Source of the DNA: Eudromia elegans
Lineage: Eukaryota > Chordata > Aves > Tinamiformes > Tinamidae
Reading direction: 5' to 3'
DNA length: 64,000 nt
NCBI GenBank assembly: GCA_003342815.1
Contig: PTEX01000273.1
Coordinates: forward strand, 620,001-684,000
In this document: piece after piece, positions 14,652-26,520 of the stretch
Position numbering within the stretch: position 1 is the first letter of the stretch
Layout of the letters: every line of letters begins with the position of its first letter
Position numbers and translations under genes: made by a program
Notes under the pieces: model-generated
What the model saw: the letters and a program-made list of their open reading frames with translations, nothing else
Databases searched by the model: none
What the model was told of the DNA's origin: nothing

Positions 14652-14823
14652 CCTCAGCTGCATAAATCCACCAGCCAAGCCTGAAGTTAAGGCAAATGTA
14701 GTTTACGCTGCTGTCATATGTCTTGTATTTTATTCTACAATAACAAACATTTTTTGTGACTTCACAAAACCTTCAATGAATCTTCTGATGATTTCTAAAT
14801 TAACACAGTATATACGTATCTAA
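14652..14823 (+). other. Exon-like segment behind a strong splice acceptor
   Basis: A very good 3' splice site (pyrimidine tract TCTTCTCCCTGTTCTTGCAG) ends at 14651. In one frame the downstream 170 bases are open, reading LSCINPPAKPEVKANVVYAA and then a hydrophobic stretch (VICLVFYSTITNIF), and end at TAA. No family is recognised and no good 5' splice site closes the segment, so it would have to be a terminal exon or a non-coding one. The lysine/proline lead-in followed by a hydrophobic helix is suggestive but well within chance for AT-rich DNA. Confidence 0.15.
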
Positions 14824-16644
14824 AACTGTGTCTAATTAGGATGTGTTCCTCTGCCAAGTATACATGTGTTCATGCTATTCACAGTCATGTAAAACCCATT
14901 CTGCATTCTGTTAAGGTTTCATTTCTGCTTTCTGATCCCTTTTTTTTTTTCAATGTCACAAAAGTGCTTTGATGTTTTCTGTGAATGAATCCTCTTTCTC
15001 CTCATGCCATCAGTTTAATATTTCTGTTTTGAATATTGGCAAACAATGAAGGAGGAGTTGATGTTTTAATTCAAGTTCTACAGTGGAAAAAGGAAATGAG
15101 AGCGAAAAAGTTGAACGTATTTAATCCTCATATACAGAACTGCCAAGTAAAAGAACGCTTACACTAAAACAAATAATATGATTTTTTCTTGAAGTCACTT
15201 GTGGGTGGGCTGTGCATTTTGCTCTGCTATGTTGTAATTACATCCTGCTGAGTGCAAGAAAAGTTAGACAACTCTCAACCTTCCTAGAACAAAAATCAGC
15301 ATGTTGCCATTTTTCTTCTCTACCAGAATGTCATATACAAGTCAACTTCCTGCTTCATTCTTGAGTGTTTTCTTTCTCATTTGATTCCTACTATTATCCA
15401 GGGACAAACTGCAGTGACTTCCTTTTATATCTTTTGTTCAGAATGGAAAAACATGGTTCTTAGTTATGGAATTTCGTAGTGCATCTGGGGATATAAGCAA
15501 AAAATAAACAAGTTATTAATATATTTCTTTAAATATCTCCTCCAATAAAAACACACTTTTTGTTTTTCTTTTCACTTGAACAAGCTTGTAAGAAAAGGTG
15601 ATGGAATTCTCCACACACTCCTGATTATCTTGCAAAATGGCTGTTGGCTGAGTGAGTGGTTTATGGCTTCGGATAATATTGTTTAATGTGAAAGAGTAGT
15701 TACTGCATACATGTTACAGGAAGTATTACACAAGTATTTTGAAATTAAAAAGAAAAGCAGCAAAAAAGTATAAATTTTGGTGGGGCTAGGCATGAAGCCA
15801 GTTTGCAGTGCTCTGAGAGCTTGATTAACAGTCTTAGAGAAATGCGAGTACAAGTAAGAATAGGATTTCAAAAAGCTTTCTCTTGATGCCAACTGGTTTG
15901 CAACTATAAGTGCTTTCATTAAGTGATATTTGATCTAATGAAAAAAATCAGCACCAATGTCAATTAGCACTGACAAAGAATCACCAACCTTTTTCTCAGT
16001 ACTCAGAAAAAAACATGTACGCTATAAAAATATCCATGATATACAAAAAAGTACATTATATTTCATGCCTTAAAGGTCTTGCTACTATCCAGATAAGGTG
16101 ACATGAGTTTGACCTTGCAATCTCTGCATAATGCATTTACAGTATGCCAAATTTTTGTTACTGATCTCCAACTGAGTATTCATCTCATTAAGTTCTGCAG
16201 GTGCTTAAGTGTGAGCAGAATTAGGAATGCTTTCCCTCTTCTAATTACTTTAAAAATAGATCTCTCCTTCCAAGTTTATTTGGCTTAGGAAGACTGTTGC
16301 TATAAAGGTTTGAGCTTGCTGATGAATCAGTACTGGAATAGATGCACTGAAATGTATCTGAAGAACTGGAGGTATGAGGAAATAAATATCTATTTTACCT
16401 ATTTTTATCTATTTTGTGTTAAAGTGCAAATGAAAAAAAATGCGGTGAATGAATTTAAAATTGAACCTGAGAAAACCTTTGTAAGTAGGACTAGTTGCTT
16501 CAAAAGTCACTGACAGACAGCTGTGTTTCCATGGGTGTTTTGTGGCTCATAGCACTACCATGGTTAAATTTCCCAAGTCCTTAATTTTACAGTTTGCATG
16601 TCTTATAATGGAATGATATAAATGGCATATTTTCTCTACTACAG
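14824..16644. other. Unique DNA, no feature recognised
   Basis: AT-rich single-copy sequence. Small frames of 60-78 codons on both strands lack recognisable domains. No repeat family is seen. Confidence 0.5.
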
Positions 16645-17160
16645 ATTGTGTATCCCAATCCATGGATTCTAGTGCTATTCACAGGAGCAATCATGGTGCT
16701 CAGTACCATTCAGCTGGCTTTACCACAGCATGCGACCAGAACTTCTTGAAATACTAGGAAAATGAAAGCAACTGAATATCCATAACAATTGGCATTTATG
16801 ACCAAAAGAGAGAAGCTCCTTGCTTCACTTCTTTTCCAATTATTTTTGTTGTTTTTGATGTTTGTTGTTTTATGATGGAACCTTGACAGTAATACTAAAA
16901 AATTGTCAGTGCTTCATAAGTCAATGCACAAATTTGAAGACTGTTTTATCTTTTAATTAAACAAATAGGTGATTTAGAGAAAGACCCTGAAGTATGTTAC
17001 ACATGCATATTCTTTGTATATTTATCTTAGTTGTTATTTTAATATAAATATTTAATTTACAGTTCATGCTTCCCTCGGGCTGATATTGCAATAAAGGAAG
17101 ATACTAGTCTGTTTAAAGCACAGTTCAGCCAAAGCCAAAAATGGTATCACTTGAAATAAA
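16645..17160 (+). other. Possible terminal exon of an unidentified membrane protein
   Basis: A clean 3' splice acceptor (CATATTTTCTCTACTACAG) ends at 16644. The next 34 codons are open and end with TGA at 16747-16749. They read IVYPNPW, then a hydrophobic block (ILVLFTGAIMVLSTIQLAL) long enough to cross a membrane, then a short polar tail PQHATRTS. The following AT-rich DNA has polyadenylation signals AATAAA at 17090-17095 and 17155-17160, the arrangement of a last coding exon plus 3' untranslated region. I do not recognise the protein family, phase 0 is assumed, and 34 open codons can occur by chance. A second frame, entered at a different splice phase, is open for a similar length but is polar. 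Confidence 0.22.
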
Positions 17161-18980
17161 GGCCTCCTGAGCAACTATAAGTTTAATCTGGTTATTCTTG
17201 TAACGTGTTAGAAGGGACAGGCACATCTGAAACTAACTCAAATTTTAAAACCATGAGTTTATTAAAACATAGAATATTGGCTAATAAACACTGCTCTGGC
17301 CAGTGCTTTCCTCCAAAGGTTAAATCTCCCAAAGTGCTGTTTCAAAAGGAAATGTTCAGAAATCAAATTTTCAAAATCGTTTAAATCGTTTAAATTTCTC
17401 TCTCTCTAAGGTTCAAACAGAACTTAGATATATGCTTGCATTTTGTAGACTAATTAGGAGATCATTAAAGTAATGGAGAAAATTAAATGAAAACTTTCAA
17501 AGAAGGTGCAAATTTGCAAATACTGTTTTTGAAAGTCAATGTTGAATAGTTACTTTAATCTGAAAAAAACTTCTTCTATAGTTACTGAGAAAGAGAAAGA
17601 GAAGTTTTGGACAGAGCCATGGGAGTTTAAGATCAGGTGACATATGAGAAGATTAAAGAGAAATATATCCAGTAAAAACAGCTTGATAAAGATGGTGCAA
17701 GAGGACAGCATATGAGAAGAATTAAATAGAATATAAAATTTTATATTTCCAAAAGCTTTTTTTAATTTTTTTTTCTAGTACAGGTTTCTACCATCCTTCT
17801 CAGTTGCATCAGTTCTCTAAAATTGCCTCATTTTAAATGAGGAAGAAATTTCAGCACTGTTTTACTTGTTTTTTACTGCTGTCCTAAGTAATTTAATTAT
17901 GGATTTTCATATCAGCATCATTTGCCATCATTTGTGGCTGCCATCAGCTATCGTTTGTGGTTGCAGCTCCTTAGAGAGGCAGAGGCTGTAAATTTTATCC
18001 CATATCAAGAAACAAACTTTAGGTCAAGCTGTGCTGAATTTAACTTTTTTTTTCCCCTTTTATAATGTATAAAGGATCATTTTTCAAATGAACATTTGTC
18101 TTTTAAATGCTTTTAATAAAGTGATACAGGAAGACTGACCCACTTGCCAACGGTTAGAGCACTTACCCAGAGCAGAGGGATCAAATGTCTTTGCCTGAAG
18201 AAATGTGAGTTCTCAAATGTTGTCTGGCAGAGTATAAAAAAAAAACCAAAAAACAAAAAAACACAAAACCCCAGTATTCTGAATTTTGCTACTTGTATTT
18301 TTTATGATAGACATTTATGTTTTATTAACATTAATTGATGCAGAGCTTGTAATCCAGTAGGGGAACACCATTGTCAGAAGCTGTTATGGTTTCCATTAGA
18401 AATTTATTTGAAGGTATTTGAAGGTATTTGTGGTTAATAATAATAATAAAATGCATGTGGAAAACTGGCACATAGCCTGTCAACTCAAAGTAAGCTAAAA
18501 TGATTTTGTTTGTTTTAATTTTTAACAGTACTAAAGGAAAAGGTTTTGATACTTTTAATGGGTCTATAAGTAGAAATAAATCTTTAACACATTTCAAACA
18601 ATCTGCCTATATTATTGAAATCTGGTTGAGACAGATGTTAAGGTAGCTGTCTTTTTGTAAGGACTTTCAAAGGTCTCCAAACAGGCAAAACCTGTAGTTC
18701 AGAATGTTTTGATATTTCATTTGTGCATCAGTTTCTGTTGCTGTACATAGGACTCGTTCACTTAGATGTCTGTGACAGTGTCTGAGGAACTTTCCTCTTG
18801 CAGTAGGGTTAATGGGCATTTCCATGTTTGGAGCAGCATAATTCCTTTCTAGCTTTTCTTTCTGGTAGAGGTTCATTACCCCTTATTTGGATAAAGCAGC
18901 CAAATTTCAGCCCTTTCTTTGCAGCCTCGTCAGTGTGTGTATGGAGAAGAGATGACTCCTAAGCAAGTGCCCTGCTTTAC
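17161..18980. other. Unique DNA with small tandem repeats
   Basis: Holds a 9-bp tandem (unit AAATCGTTT, 2.4 copies) at 17374-17395, a 10-bp tandem (unit ATTTGAAGGT) at about 18405-18430 and an ATA run at about 18436-18450. No gene recognised. Confidence 0.5.
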
Positions 18981-19038
18981 AGAATCGTAGAATCATTATG
19001 GTTGGAAAAGACCAACAAGATCATCAAATCCAACCATA
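18981..19038 (-). mobile_element. CR1 3' tail, minus-strand half of an inverted pair
   Basis: Begins AGAATCGTAGAATCATTATG and continues GTTGGAAAAGACC, the reverse complement of a CR1 3' terminus with its 8-bp terminal repeats. Only about 60 bases remain. It abuts a plus-strand CR1 tail. Confidence 0.85.
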
Positions 19039-19100
19039 AAAGGGATCTTTGAAAATGTCCTTTCCAACCCAAATTCTATGATTCTGATTCTATGATTCTG
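19039..19100 (+). mobile_element. CR1 3' tail, plus-strand half of an inverted pair
   Basis: Reads GTCCTTTCCAACCC and then two copies of the ATTCTATGATTCTG-type terminal repeat, a CR1 3' end in sense orientation. With the preceding fragment it makes a tail-outward composite about 120 bp long, whose ends can pair with each other. Confidence 0.85.
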
Positions 19101-20249
19101 TAATCTATTGTTCTCTCTGTATTTCCATGCCCAGTGGCTTGGAGGTGCTCCTTCGTTTGTGCAGGTTATATGACAGAGATTTACAGATGTGTCTGTGAGA
19201 TTTTTGAGATGGAGACACCTTTCCTCCCTTTAGTTCATTATTCGTTTTGCAGAGTGGCCAGAAAGGGAGCTGTCAAAATGGTGAGTCCCACAAGTGTTCA
19301 TTTTTGTCTAACCTTAATAGGAAGAATCGATTCATAAAATTATCTATTTAGCCTTTATAAGAAGACTCTCTGCATTTTAACTAGTGACCCTCAGCTCAGG
19401 TATTATGGATTGTGAATCACATATGAATGACTGAACTGTTAAGATCATTTCATTTGCAACATTTTTAATTTTCCTTAGTAGTTTCCAGATCCTCAGTTAA
19501 ATAAAAGAAATTCCGCTCTTTCATAGAAAAGAATCTGAGCAAATGTCTTTATGTGCTAGTGCAAAGTTCAAGCTGTGACTGATTTTCCTACTTTTAAAAA
19601 GTATTGCAACTTGAGGTATACCTACCTTTCCCTAACTCCCAACATATGTATTAATAATTTCATAGATACTACTTATAATAGCCTAATAACTCTGTTGAAT
19701 AAGATAAACAAATTTCTCATGCAGAGTAAACTGCACTTCCAAAAGTTTTTTGCCGGTATAGCTGTTTTATTTAGAGTATGACTTTTTTCAAGGCTTTAAT
19801 CAATGCACTGTATTGTTCTAAACTTTCAAAAGTAGAACAAGCCTGGTGAATCATCTCTTTTTGAGATTTCTTTTTGTGGCTTTATACAGGTATCTTGGCT
19901 TAATAATTGGAATTACCAGTGTAAAATGGACAAGTAATGAGAAATCTGCCTTATGCAAAAAAGTAAGCAAGAAAAAAATTCTGCTTATCCCCCTGCAAAT
20001 GGTTCTTTAATTTATATTTTAATGGCATTATAAACTGAAGTTCCTCCTGGGGTAATAAATCACACAGTGATGGCAGATTTGGAAAGAAGATAGTGGGAAA
20101 GTGAAATCAGCAATGAGCAGATACACTCTACAAACCCACTGTTTGATATGCTGCTGTTGCATTCTTACTTGATTTTAACCATGCAAGTGTTTCTTGACTT
20201 GCTGTTGCACCTCCTCAGACAGGAAGAAGAAATCTTTGCCTTTAAAGTA
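19101..20249. other. Unique DNA between CR1 tails
   Basis: No gene recognised. It contains a 28-base exon-like segment at 19253-19280 with a pyrimidine-rich acceptor (ending GTTTTGCAG) and a GTGAGT donor, listed as a finding. Confidence 0.45.
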
Positions 20250-20345
20250 AGATCACAGAATCACATAATTGTTGAGGTTGGAAGGGACCTTCAGAGACCA
20301 CCTGATCCAACCTTGCTCAAACAGGGGATGCTGTTAAATAGCCCT
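20250..20345 (-). mobile_element. CR1 3' tail fragment
   Basis: The plus strand reads ATCACAGAATCACATAATTG, then TTGAGGTTGGAAGGGACC, then CCACCTGATCCAACCTTGCTC and a CAGGGG block. This is the reverse complement of the 3' end of a common avian CR1 subfamily. Similarity fades after about 20345, so only the terminal 100 bases or so are present. Confidence 0.88.
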
Positions 20346-21479
20346 TGCACTTGATCTTGGAGAGCTGGCTGCAGGTAATTCATTTAGAAAACAACCTCAA
20401 GGCAGGCTGGAGAAGGCACAACTTCCAGTCTCTCTTGGCAAAAAATTACCAGTAATTATTGACTTGCATATTATTTGACTCAGTCATCTTCTCAGAAAAC
20501 TGATATTTACATCGATAATTTGATATAACATCAAGGAAATAGATTATTTTGGTTGAAAAGAATTCTTTGAAATTGAACACCATTTCTTCCTCCATTTTGT
20601 GGGTGATCCAAAAGTGAGCAAACAAGGGTAGCTGGAAGATGCAATTTCAAGGCTTTTCTCTCTGCCACAAGCTGCTTCGTGTAATTTGGCATACCATGGT
20701 TATCCCCTTTATTTTCTACATGACAAAATGAGTTACAGAAGTTCTATGAAAGTAGATATGATATTGTAAGACACTGGATAGTACAAAAATTGGAGCCTTA
20801 AAAGTACCTGAATTTTCTGGATAAATGGTTGCTGGTAATTTCTGTGATGTCTCTACCTTATTAGAGGATCCCTTTCCACGTGAACTGAGAGAACTGCCAC
20901 ACAGTAAATGGGAAAATTCCATATAGTTCTCAATTCAAATATTGTATCTACGGAATATTTAGTAATACTTTCACATATGCTAAGTGCACTTTTTAAAGTT
21001 ATATAATTTATTTACTTTTTTTCTTTTTTTTCATACCTAGGTTATGGTCTGATTCTGCCCTTCAGGATATGCATTTCTACTTAGATTACCAGTAAATCAG
21101 GAATTAATGCTTTATACCAGATGCTACATGAACAACGAGTTTGTTAAAATAAAAATCATTCATATAATGACACTGCGTCCATCTTTCAACACCTAAGAAC
21201 ATGCTTTCTCCCCGAATCCAGTCAGCTTTTCTTTCTCAGCTGTGCTCCATGATTACTTTCAGAGTTGATTAACTTCCAGTTTATAAGGACAACTTTAACA
21301 GTTGTGAAATAACCAAAGTCAGCACTTCTTCCAGTGTTGCATTGTTGAGAGCTGATTCAACCCCTTTTGTGGTTATTGAGTTGGACATTTTCTCAATACT
21401 CAGGAGCTGGTGCCAGCTAGGGAATCTTAAAGCACCACAACCTTCAAGCAATTTTTTCTTCTATTGTTATTAATGTGAG

Positions 21480-21483
<4 letters not shown>

Positions 21484-21510
<27 letters not shown>
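21484..21510. repeat. Poly-T run, 27 bases
   Basis: Uninterrupted T. The downstream plus-strand sequence (GGCAAAAATAAAGC) does not contain TTTATT, so there is no polyadenylation signal on the minus strand to suggest a retroposed tail. Confidence 0.95.
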
Positions 21511-22027
21511 GGCAAAAATAAAGCTACAGAATTAGGCAGATAGCTGAGGTTTGCCATTGTGGGTCACAAAACTGAACTCTAAGGGAGCCCCCCTGAAAGC
21601 CAAAATTCCTAAAGACAGGAAAGGAAATTCTGCTCAAGAAGGTTGACCAGGTCATGAACTTGACTTATCTTCATTCTTCCCTTTTTTTTTTTTTTTTTTT
21701 TCCCCTTTTGGTAAGTATTGTAGAAAGGTCAGAAAGTTTTTCTGTTATGAGTAATGTTATCTTACCCACCCCATGGAGTCTTGAATGCCTTACTCAACTC
21801 ATTGTTTAGAAGCAGAGTCAGCTGAAAAGATCAGATCTTTGAAGAGACAATAGGCTTGCAGATACTGTTCCAAAAATCTCTCTACAGGGTAACTTCACTG
21901 AAAGCAACAGAAACCATTTCTTCATGTCAAATTACTTCGAATCTAGGCAAATTTTATTAGGCTCATGGGGGAGTCTTGTCCTTATTTTCTTACTGTGTCT
22001 TAAGCTACTGAAAGGATAAAGATACAG

Positions 22028-22045
22028 AATACTTCATGAAGTATT
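22028..22045. repeat. 18-bp perfect palindrome
   Basis: AATACTTCATGAAGTATT equals its own reverse complement. Possible dimeric protein site or chance; no further context. Confidence 0.85.
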
Positions 22046-24679
22046 ATTAGCAGATCTTGCATAGGCTCTTCTGTGAAACTGGTCTGAAATATGTGATAAA
22101 GTTTTACATCCAAAAATACTAAGCTATCATTTCTCTCCAAGCATTTTAGGATTGAATGAAATCCATTAATTAGAAAAAAACCCACAACCTAGAATTCATT
22201 TAAGTATTATGAATTAAGTAATTATCTTTATAAATTCCTCTCAGGTTTTAAATTTCCTGTGAAATAAGTGATAAATGTTCTAAAACTGTACTGAAATAAA
22301 TAATTATTTTATAAGAACAATTGGAGTGAACAAATTTTGAAAATATCTGCGGGATGTGAAAACCATTTCTTTTTCTAATTTTGTCCATTTTAGTCCCCCC
22401 TTCCTCTCCAGGACTTGAAGTAATATGAGTTTCACATATCCACTGTGTCAATTATCTTCTTATTCAAACTACCCATGCACAGTGAGACCTCCCACAGGAG
22501 GTGTGAGTTTTACGAAAGATGAATGAGGAGGAAAAATCCTGTATTTTAATCTCTTGAAAGAACGTCACCAATATCTTTCTCTGCGTTACTCCATAATGAT
22601 TTCTAACTCCTTACCACAAAAGTTTTATGCCAATTTTAGTGAAGTGACAGAACTGAGGAAACAGTGTTAGCTATCATCTTTCCATCAGATCCAAAAATAA
22701 CCCCTGGTAGAAATCACTCTGGTTATTTTAACTAGATTGTGCCTACCTAAGGCAGTTACTTTTTCCCCATTTTCTGCTTTTTGTATGGTGAAGAATGTTG
22801 TTGCCTTTGCAGCTTTACAGAAAGCAGCAGGTGAGCCAGTGTTATGTTCTAGTTTCTGGAATTTCAACATTTAAGAGCTGGCTTTTTCAGTGGTGAATAT
22901 ATCCCTGACTAAAGATTGCTGCAGAATTTACCAGACTGCAGCTAAAACACAGTCCTTGCCCTTGTGTGAACATCCATTCTCATGCTTTTTCCCTTTCAGT
23001 TTGTTGCAAAACTAATGAATGTTCCTAACGAATTGGGAACTAATGTCGAACATTGGAAGAGTTTGCAGTTCTTCAGCTGGTTTCTCTCAGCCAACTAATT
23101 TTCCTCCATGTATCTTTCCAAGCTAATTATACTTATTCAGGCAGCCTCAGATAGGCTGTAACTATTCTGGATTTGCAATAATGACCATGGTATCACTACC
23201 TGGGGAACCTGACTTGAGTAAGTGGAAGGCAACACTTTCTTATGAGAAACTGTACTAGAAATTCATCTTGGCTCTAATTAAGACAGAAAACAAGGGGTGT
23301 GTGGGAGGGGGGGAAGTACAAGGGGAGAGGTTTAAGTGCTTCCTGTTAGTCTAGTTTTTATTGTAAGTGGCACTTATATTGTATCCAGAGCTCAGAAGTG
23401 GTCACATTTGTGATCATGTTTTTATCATCACTTGTGACCAAAAAAAGTGCCAAAAGTGCCAGAGTTACAGCAGTTTTGACAGCTGTTAAATGAGTTTTGT
23501 CAGTTGCTACAAAATCTGCTAAGAAATGTTCATATCCAACAAAACTTGAGTTAACTCAAATATTTTGACAGAAAGAAAGAATGCCTCTGTAAAGCCTTAA
23601 GATTTCAATTGAGTCCTAGTTTATAGATAGGGCAATAGACCAATCTGCCCTATCTTTAAAAAGAGAGCAGAAAGAAGTCATACTTGCTTAAGTATTCAAT
23701 GCAAAATTTCCACACTACATTAGTATTTTGACAAATAGTGATATGTGCATATTCCAGCTTCTTTGCCAGCAAAACCACAATGAGAAATGTAAATATTAAG
23801 TACAAGGGAACAAATAACCTTTAAAATTAATACAAATATTTTAACATACATAAGCAAGCATTAGAAAAAATAAGAGATTTTTGAGGTATACATCCTGCAT
23901 ATCTCTTCAATGTTATTCCCAGTCACACACGAGTTAAGTATATAATGAGTCAAAGACTAAGTATAGATTGTAAGACTATGTTAAAATACTGTGTGGAATC
24001 TTTCTACTAAAGATGCAAAATGATGACTACTGGAAGATTGCTATTCGTTCAAACTACATATAATTATCCTTGCAATATCTCTTTCTATGTTTTCTGTTTT
24101 ACAAGCATAGATTATCAGTTTTAGTTAATGCTCAAGCCATTTTAAATTTGTGAGCAGAGCATGCATCCAGGTTTTTAAAAGATTATGAGGGTTGAAGTCC
24201 ATAGAGATTGAATTGAATTGCACCATTAAATAAGTTTTAGACAGAAATTTTTAGGAAGCAATACATGAATGAATGCAGCCTCAAAAACAGCAAAATCTTG
24301 AATTAGGATGGTTTAATAAGTTCTAAATTACACAATAATGCTTATCATTAAATGTCATCCATATTCATTGTACTTAATTTAGTGCTAAAGAAAACAATAT
24401 TAAATTAATATTAAAATTTTTACAATTCAAGACATGTATTTATCAGAACAACAATAAAAATCTATTTTTGTCCCATATCATGAAAAATTCTTAACCGTTT
24501 CCTACAAGATATTTTTGTAATGACAGAGCTGCCTTTTCCAAGAAAAATAATTTTTGAGTTGATTTTTTTAATTTCAATTTCTTATCTAACTGGATTAGGA
24601 GAACAGTGATTCTTTTTCAGTTTGCTTGTCTCTCAATGGAGTTAAAAATGTTTGTGGTTGAAATGTGTTTGTCCGCCTG

Positions 24680-25160
24680 TGTGTAATATGCTAATAAATC
24701 GGCTGCATGGATGGTGGCCGCATAAGAATTTACCAGAGATACAAGAATGAGCTATTTTCAAATCATAGTCCTCTAGGCTCATCAATACAAAAAGCATATC
24801 TGGTTCATATTGGTCCTTTTAGCATGCACTTGTGCCAGTACAAATATGTAGAAGCTGCAAAATTGGTCCTTCTATTCATAGAAAACAAATGAATTTCAAA
24901 TGCATTATATTACAATAATCAATGCCATACATGGCTTTTAATAGGTTAGGCTTTCTGATGGTGTTAAATCTTCATTCATTTATTCAGCTTGTCAAATGCT
25001 ATTTATAAAGACTATTCCGATTTGATAAAGATTAAAGGGTATGTGGGTGATTTTCAGGGATTTTTTTTTTTATGCCATCACAGTTTACATGTCATACATA
25101 TATTACATATAAGTGGGTAGAAATAAAGGTCACCCAAAGATCATCTGTCTGAGGGTAGTC
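24680..25160. promoter_or_regulatory. Possible conserved enhancer-like element
   Basis: A stretch with balanced composition (less homopolymer noise than its neighbours) and repeated homeodomain-type cores: TAATAAAT, several ATTA/TAAT, and ATTCATTCATTTATTC. It includes one 61-codon frame without recognisable content. The look resembles deeply conserved vertebrate non-coding elements, but conservation cannot be measured from one sequence. Inference only. Confidence 0.2.
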
Positions 25161-26208
25161 TGAGAGAATATTAATTGCCATGGGCAAAAACCTTGCCAAG
25201 GGGTGCTCAGAACAGAAATTGATTTATTTGTATGCTTAAAATAAAATAATTCTTATTTTATAATACAGACTAGAAATTTTTGTAACTGATGACAGTGATT
25301 ATTAGTGGAACATGTAATTTTTTTTATACTGCTAAAGCTTGTTCATTAGCCAGTTTTGCCTTCAGTGATTTATCTGCTCGTAAGGTAGACATCAATTATT
25401 TTTCCAATGTTGTTAACACATTTCCCTTTGTGGGCATGTTTAGTTTGTTGTGTTTGCAGTCTCATGAGTTTTGTTCTCTTCAGTTTGATGTTAGCACCCA
25501 AATGGCATCAACAGCTGTTTACTACAGCTTCTGTTCTGCTTTTGTGAGGACAGGTGGATAATGAACAACTCTCATTTTTGGGTTGCATCTTTCAGATGAA
25601 TATTCACTTCAGGCAAAATTCTTGCAGTTTTCCATCTTGGGAGAAACAGCCTGGCAAGTGTTAGCTTTAGTGGTTGGTTTATGTGAATATTCAATCTCAG
25701 GGATGGTGCTAGCAGTCACGAGCAAAAATCATCATGACCCCCTACCCTGGCCATTTCTTAGACTGCCAGAAGACATTTAGACACACAGGCCAATAACACT
25801 TGTAAAATTAACTTGCTACTGGATTATAATCATGCTGTGTGTGCAGTGTCTAAATAGTGCTCCCTCACTTTATAATAAAGCTCCAAGGTCTAACTCTGCA
25901 TTAGTAACTCTGCAGAATGTGTCTGCTGTTGCTCTTGTCATTAGTCCTTGAGATCTAGGCTATCTCTGTGATTTTGTTTACTGTTACTTTGTCCTTGTAT
26001 CACTACTACACATATAAATATAGCAAAGGCAATTCAGCTGAATTTCCACTGGTTCAAAAGCTGAGATATCCCTTTGCTTTACTTTTTGACATTAGCACAT
26101 GCTGCAAAATTCAGGTGTTGTACAGATTGTGACAGGGAATTTTCTCTTGACAGAATCAGACTTTATAGAGCTGGAAATGTAATGTAGCTGCTTTTCTTCC
26201 TCCTTCCC

Positions 26209-26251
26209 TTTTTTTTTTTTTTTTTTTNNNNNTTTTTTTTTTTTTTTTTTT
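26209..26251. repeat. Poly-T run containing a five-N assembly gap
   Basis: T from 26209 to 26227, N at 26228-26232, then T from 26233 to 26251. The gap marks a homopolymer whose true length was not resolved. Confidence 0.98.
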
Positions 26252-26520
26252 AAGGAATGACTCTTTGAGGCCTTTTATTTCTTAGTTTTACTCATTTAGA
26301 TTCATAAGCAGCAACAAGAAACCCAGTCACAGCTAGAAAGCCGGTCACAGCTACAGGTACTCACAGGCTCAGAGGCAGTGCCGGCCTCAAAACCATTCGG
26401 GATTACCAGTCTGATCAAGATTTTGACTTGAGTCTTTCTGCAGTTTTTGTTACTCTGAATGTGAAGCTCAAAGAAAGTGTTTATAGGGATAAAATTTACA
26501 CAAAAAAGTGTCACAGCATG
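26252..26520 (-). other. Possible retroposed transcript 3' end
   Basis: Read on the minus strand, an AATAAA (plus-strand TTTATT at 26274-26279) lies about 22 bases before the start of a long A run, exactly as in a polyadenylated mRNA copied into DNA. Upstream of it is a 70-codon frame (26302-26514) ending in a cysteine/serine-rich tail (SCDRLSSCDWVSCCCL). I recognise no parent gene. Alternatives are a genuine minus-strand transcript end next to an expanded A tract, or chance. Processed copies are rare in birds because CR1 does not prime on poly(A). Confidence 0.25.

Larger units (their letters stand above)
20346..26208. other. AT-rich unique DNA with long T runs
   Basis: No gene recognised. 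It includes T runs at 21484-21510 (27 T) and 21682-21701 (20 T), an 18-bp perfect palindrome at 22028-22045, and a stretch near 24.68-25.16 kb dense in TAAT/ATTA cores that could be a conserved enhancer. Frames up to 90 codons (25289-25561) carry no recognised domain. Confidence 0.5.
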
